The notes under the pieces were generated by a model. The model searched no databases. It saw only the letters and a program-made list of their open reading frames with translations, and was not told where the DNA came from. Of a DNA stretch of 64,000 nt, positions 61,901 to 64,000 are shown in pieces; position 1 is the stretch's first letter, and every line of letters begins with the position of its first letter. This stretch comes from Galerina marginata (taxonomy: Eukaryota > Basidiomycota > Agaricomycetes > Agaricales > Galerinaceae): contig JAECYW010000009.1 in NCBI GenBank assembly GCA_023014335.1, positions 2,170,001-2,234,000 on the forward strand. Direction: 5' to 3'. A program made the translations under genes and the position numbers.

Positions 61901-63485
61901 GGAGCAATGAGGCTCGGATGGGACCGAAGAATGCGGCTGTGGCTGGGCCATACTTTCATGAAAGACCGGTCCGAAGAAAAATGTTAGAGGCAAGCTATAT
62001 AGGTGCCTGTACAGTGAGAGCCCAGTAATTGGAACGCTCATGCTCAATACGACATACCCATTTACCATTGCATATTCAGCAAGTGCGGGACCCCAGAAAA
62101 ATTACCATGTATATCTTTCTTTGCGGATCCCAATCATCGGTTTACGCAGAGTACAGCCTAGTTGGAGTCATGAATCAGCCCGTAAGGTGAAGTTTTCCAC
62201 TCCACCAATATTAATCAAGATTACCAATTTGTCTGAAAATCACCTATGTTTGCGGTAAGTCAATGCGGGTCGACGATGCCGCATCCATTCATGTTGTGTG
62301 TCTCGTGGCAGAAACGTGAGCTATGTTGCCGAAATTGAATAATTGGAGGCAACACACCACTGATCGAGACTGAGATAGTCAATCCCTCACGCAACTCTGG
62401 TGGCGCAAAATTGAGGAAATTCCCGGTCTGTGTGTCCAATATAGAACTAGTAATCCGCAAAACTCAGAGCGAGAAATGGATAGAAGGAAGGCATAAATCC
62501 TTCGCCATTTCATCCAAACTTAATAGTCGAGCGCGAATTGTTGGGAAAACCAGTCACAAGACCAAAAATTTGTGAAAGATCTGACTGGCGAACGGAATAT
62601 ATGGCAAGGTGAAACCTAACCGATTTTATCCATGGCGTAGAATAAGTTGCAATGTTGGACCGGCATTCAGGCTGTTGGTTGGCTTCAACTTGTCATATTG
62701 ACTTTCATATCATATCGAGAGGTATGAAAATGGCCAGAAATGGGCAAATTACCTTTGAAAACAATAAGCAAACACAAGAAGGCGAGTGGGAATATACCAG
62801 AAAGTTCTCCAGAACGATGAGGTATGTTGTAAATCATAGAACAAGGGTGTTATGAATCTTAGCAGAGTGCTTAGGCTCGGCGTCTTTTAGACTATGACTC
62901 AAAACCATTAATGGCCGATAAAGGTGCAAGTGAAGGCAGCAAGGGCACATACCCTGCGGAAATCTCTATGAACAAACTATTCAGTTCTCCGGCACGGAGA
63001 CATCGAGGCGGGGGAGGCTGCGGCTATTGACACACCCTTACAGGACGTCCTGATCGGATCTTGGTGACTTGGAAGCCCTGTCTATTTGTGCGTGCCGCAA
63101 GTCCCGATCGGCTGATTAGTGAAATGAAGTGGGTCCAAAGGCGATCATAACTTGCTGCTGTACTTCTGTACAAGATAAGAAGGTATTCAACCGGACTGTA
63201 TTGGGTTGATAGCAGTTAGCCCGGGAAATTGCATTTTGGAAGGACAAGGACATACCGGGTTCGAACAGAATTTTTTGAATGGTAGGGCCTTTCTAGTCGT
63301 TGGACTTGTAGCCGGAATTCACGGTATAGAAGATTTGGAGACGGGCGAGAGATTATGGCAACAGAAAAGATCACCTCGAAGACCAATCACTCAACAAAAT
63401 GTAAGTTATGCGATGATAAGGTGATTAGTATTAGTATACGAGAAGATATGTAACTGAAACGGAAACGCGCCAGATAATGAGGGGA
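55996..63485. other. Long gene-poor region
   Basis: About 7.5 kb have no gene I can support. The left 400 nt should hold the promoter of the second Zn2Cys6 gene. Open frames at 58190-58453, 59041-59229, 59351-59773, 61412-61618 and 63206-63424 are short, isolated and without known motifs. A C run lies at 57275-57283. No tRNA was identified. Confidence 0.45.
61276..61291. other. Perfect hairpin CCTCCCGAAAGGGAGG
   Basis: Six base pairs close a GAAA tetraloop, a stable GNRA-type RNA hairpin if transcribed. It could be part of a structured RNA or a chance palindrome; no T-run terminator follows. Confidence 0.35.
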
Positions 63486-64000
63486 CTATTCCGTTTCTAG
63501 ACGATTCCTCTCTTCTTCGACATACTTTTGCATTAGCGCCACCACCTTTATTAGGTTCTGGCTGTACTTCCCTGAAGTCGGCACGACGTCCAACTGCCGC
63601 CCGTCTGCTAGAAGCATATCAGTCTTCACGTACTCCTCCAGTCTCTCCAGCTTTTTCTTAGCGTTTTCTACCTCAACCGGGTCCCCTTCTCCTCCCAGTA
63701 AATCTGCCTTGTTTGCAATGACAATACGGCCCTTCTGGCTCATTCCCGGTTGATATTTCTCTAATTCTTCACGGAGAACCGCCAATTCGTCCCAGGGATT
63801 GTCCAAGGAGAGATCGACAACGTAAACAAGGGCAAGAGACCTTTCCATGGAACGCAAGAAAGCATGACCCAGGCCAACATTTTCTGACGCACGTGAGATA
63901 AGCCCTGGGTTGTCAGCAATGGTGAAGCGGAAGGTCTCGAATATGTCGAAATGATGGCCAGGTTTAAGCGGGGCAGAAGAGACTTCGGGAAAATCTTGCG
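63486..64000 (-). CDS. Obg-family GTPase, C-terminal part (MTG2-like), continues beyond window
   Basis: The frame is open from the window end to the stop at 63486-63488. It starts inside the G domain: TIADNPGLISRASENVGLGH is the switch II (G3) segment, with Asn where many GTPases have other residues, as is common in Obg proteins. VIANKAD is the G4 motif and VPTSGKYSQNL the G5-like region. The C-terminus is a helical tail (ALMQKYVEEERNRLETE). Obg-type GTPases bind GTP and help assemble the large ribosomal subunit; the fungal MTG2 branch acts in mitochondria. That assignment is likely but the N-terminal Obg fold and any targeting signal lie outside the window. Confidence 0.85.
   Translation of the reverse strand, partial: QDFPEVSSAPLKPGHHFDIFETFRFTIADNPGLISRASENVGLGHAFLRSMERSLALVYVVDLSLDNPWDELAVLREELEKYQPGMSQKGRIVIANKADLLGGEGDPVEVENAKKKLERLEEYVKTDMLLADGRQLDVVPTSGKYSQNLIKVVALMQKYVEEERNRLETE

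Overview
The window is nuclear DNA of a filamentous basidiomycete, most likely an agaricomycete (mushroom-forming) fungus. Genes are split by many short introns, mostly 41-65 bases. The gene families are typical of that group: SRPK-like kinases, an HNH protein, an F-box leader protein, thaumatin-like proteins, Zn2Cys6 regulators and an FKS-type glucan synthase. There are no operons, ribosome binding sites or CRISPR arrays. Gene models below were built by hand from reading frames, splice sites and family motifs.

Left part (1-17 kb). It starts with a 5'-truncated kinase-like gene, then a secreted type-B carboxylesterase, an SRPK-like kinase (minus strand), an HNH-type gene, a membrane protein of unknown role and a nine-exon histidine phosphatase (minus strand). 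This part is worn: esterase, SRPK kinase and HNH gene each carry frame-breaking indels, a piece of esterase sequence lies antisense at the kinase 3' end, a non-coding repeat occurs twice 7.1 kb apart, and a 531-bp MITE-like element sits beside the phosphatase.

Middle (17-30 kb). A complete 13-exon 1,3-beta-glucan synthase gene is followed by a thaumatin-like pseudogene and two intact thaumatin-like genes, each with a 7-nt micro-exon. A small protein with a GYDADT motif follows. Glucan synthase and thaumatin-like proteins both concern the beta-glucan cell wall, but the physical link may be chance.

Right part (30-64 kb). A BAH-PHD chromatin protein and a BTN1/CLN3 gene diverge from a 374-bp promoter region. 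Two tandem HSF-domain genes follow; both need a non-canonical GA-AG intron. Two large Zn2Cys6 transcription factors lie on the minus strand, separated by a 4.8-kb gene-poor stretch holding one internally deleted F-box-type gene. The last 7.5 kb is gene-poor and ends in the 3' part of an Obg-family GTPase running off the window.
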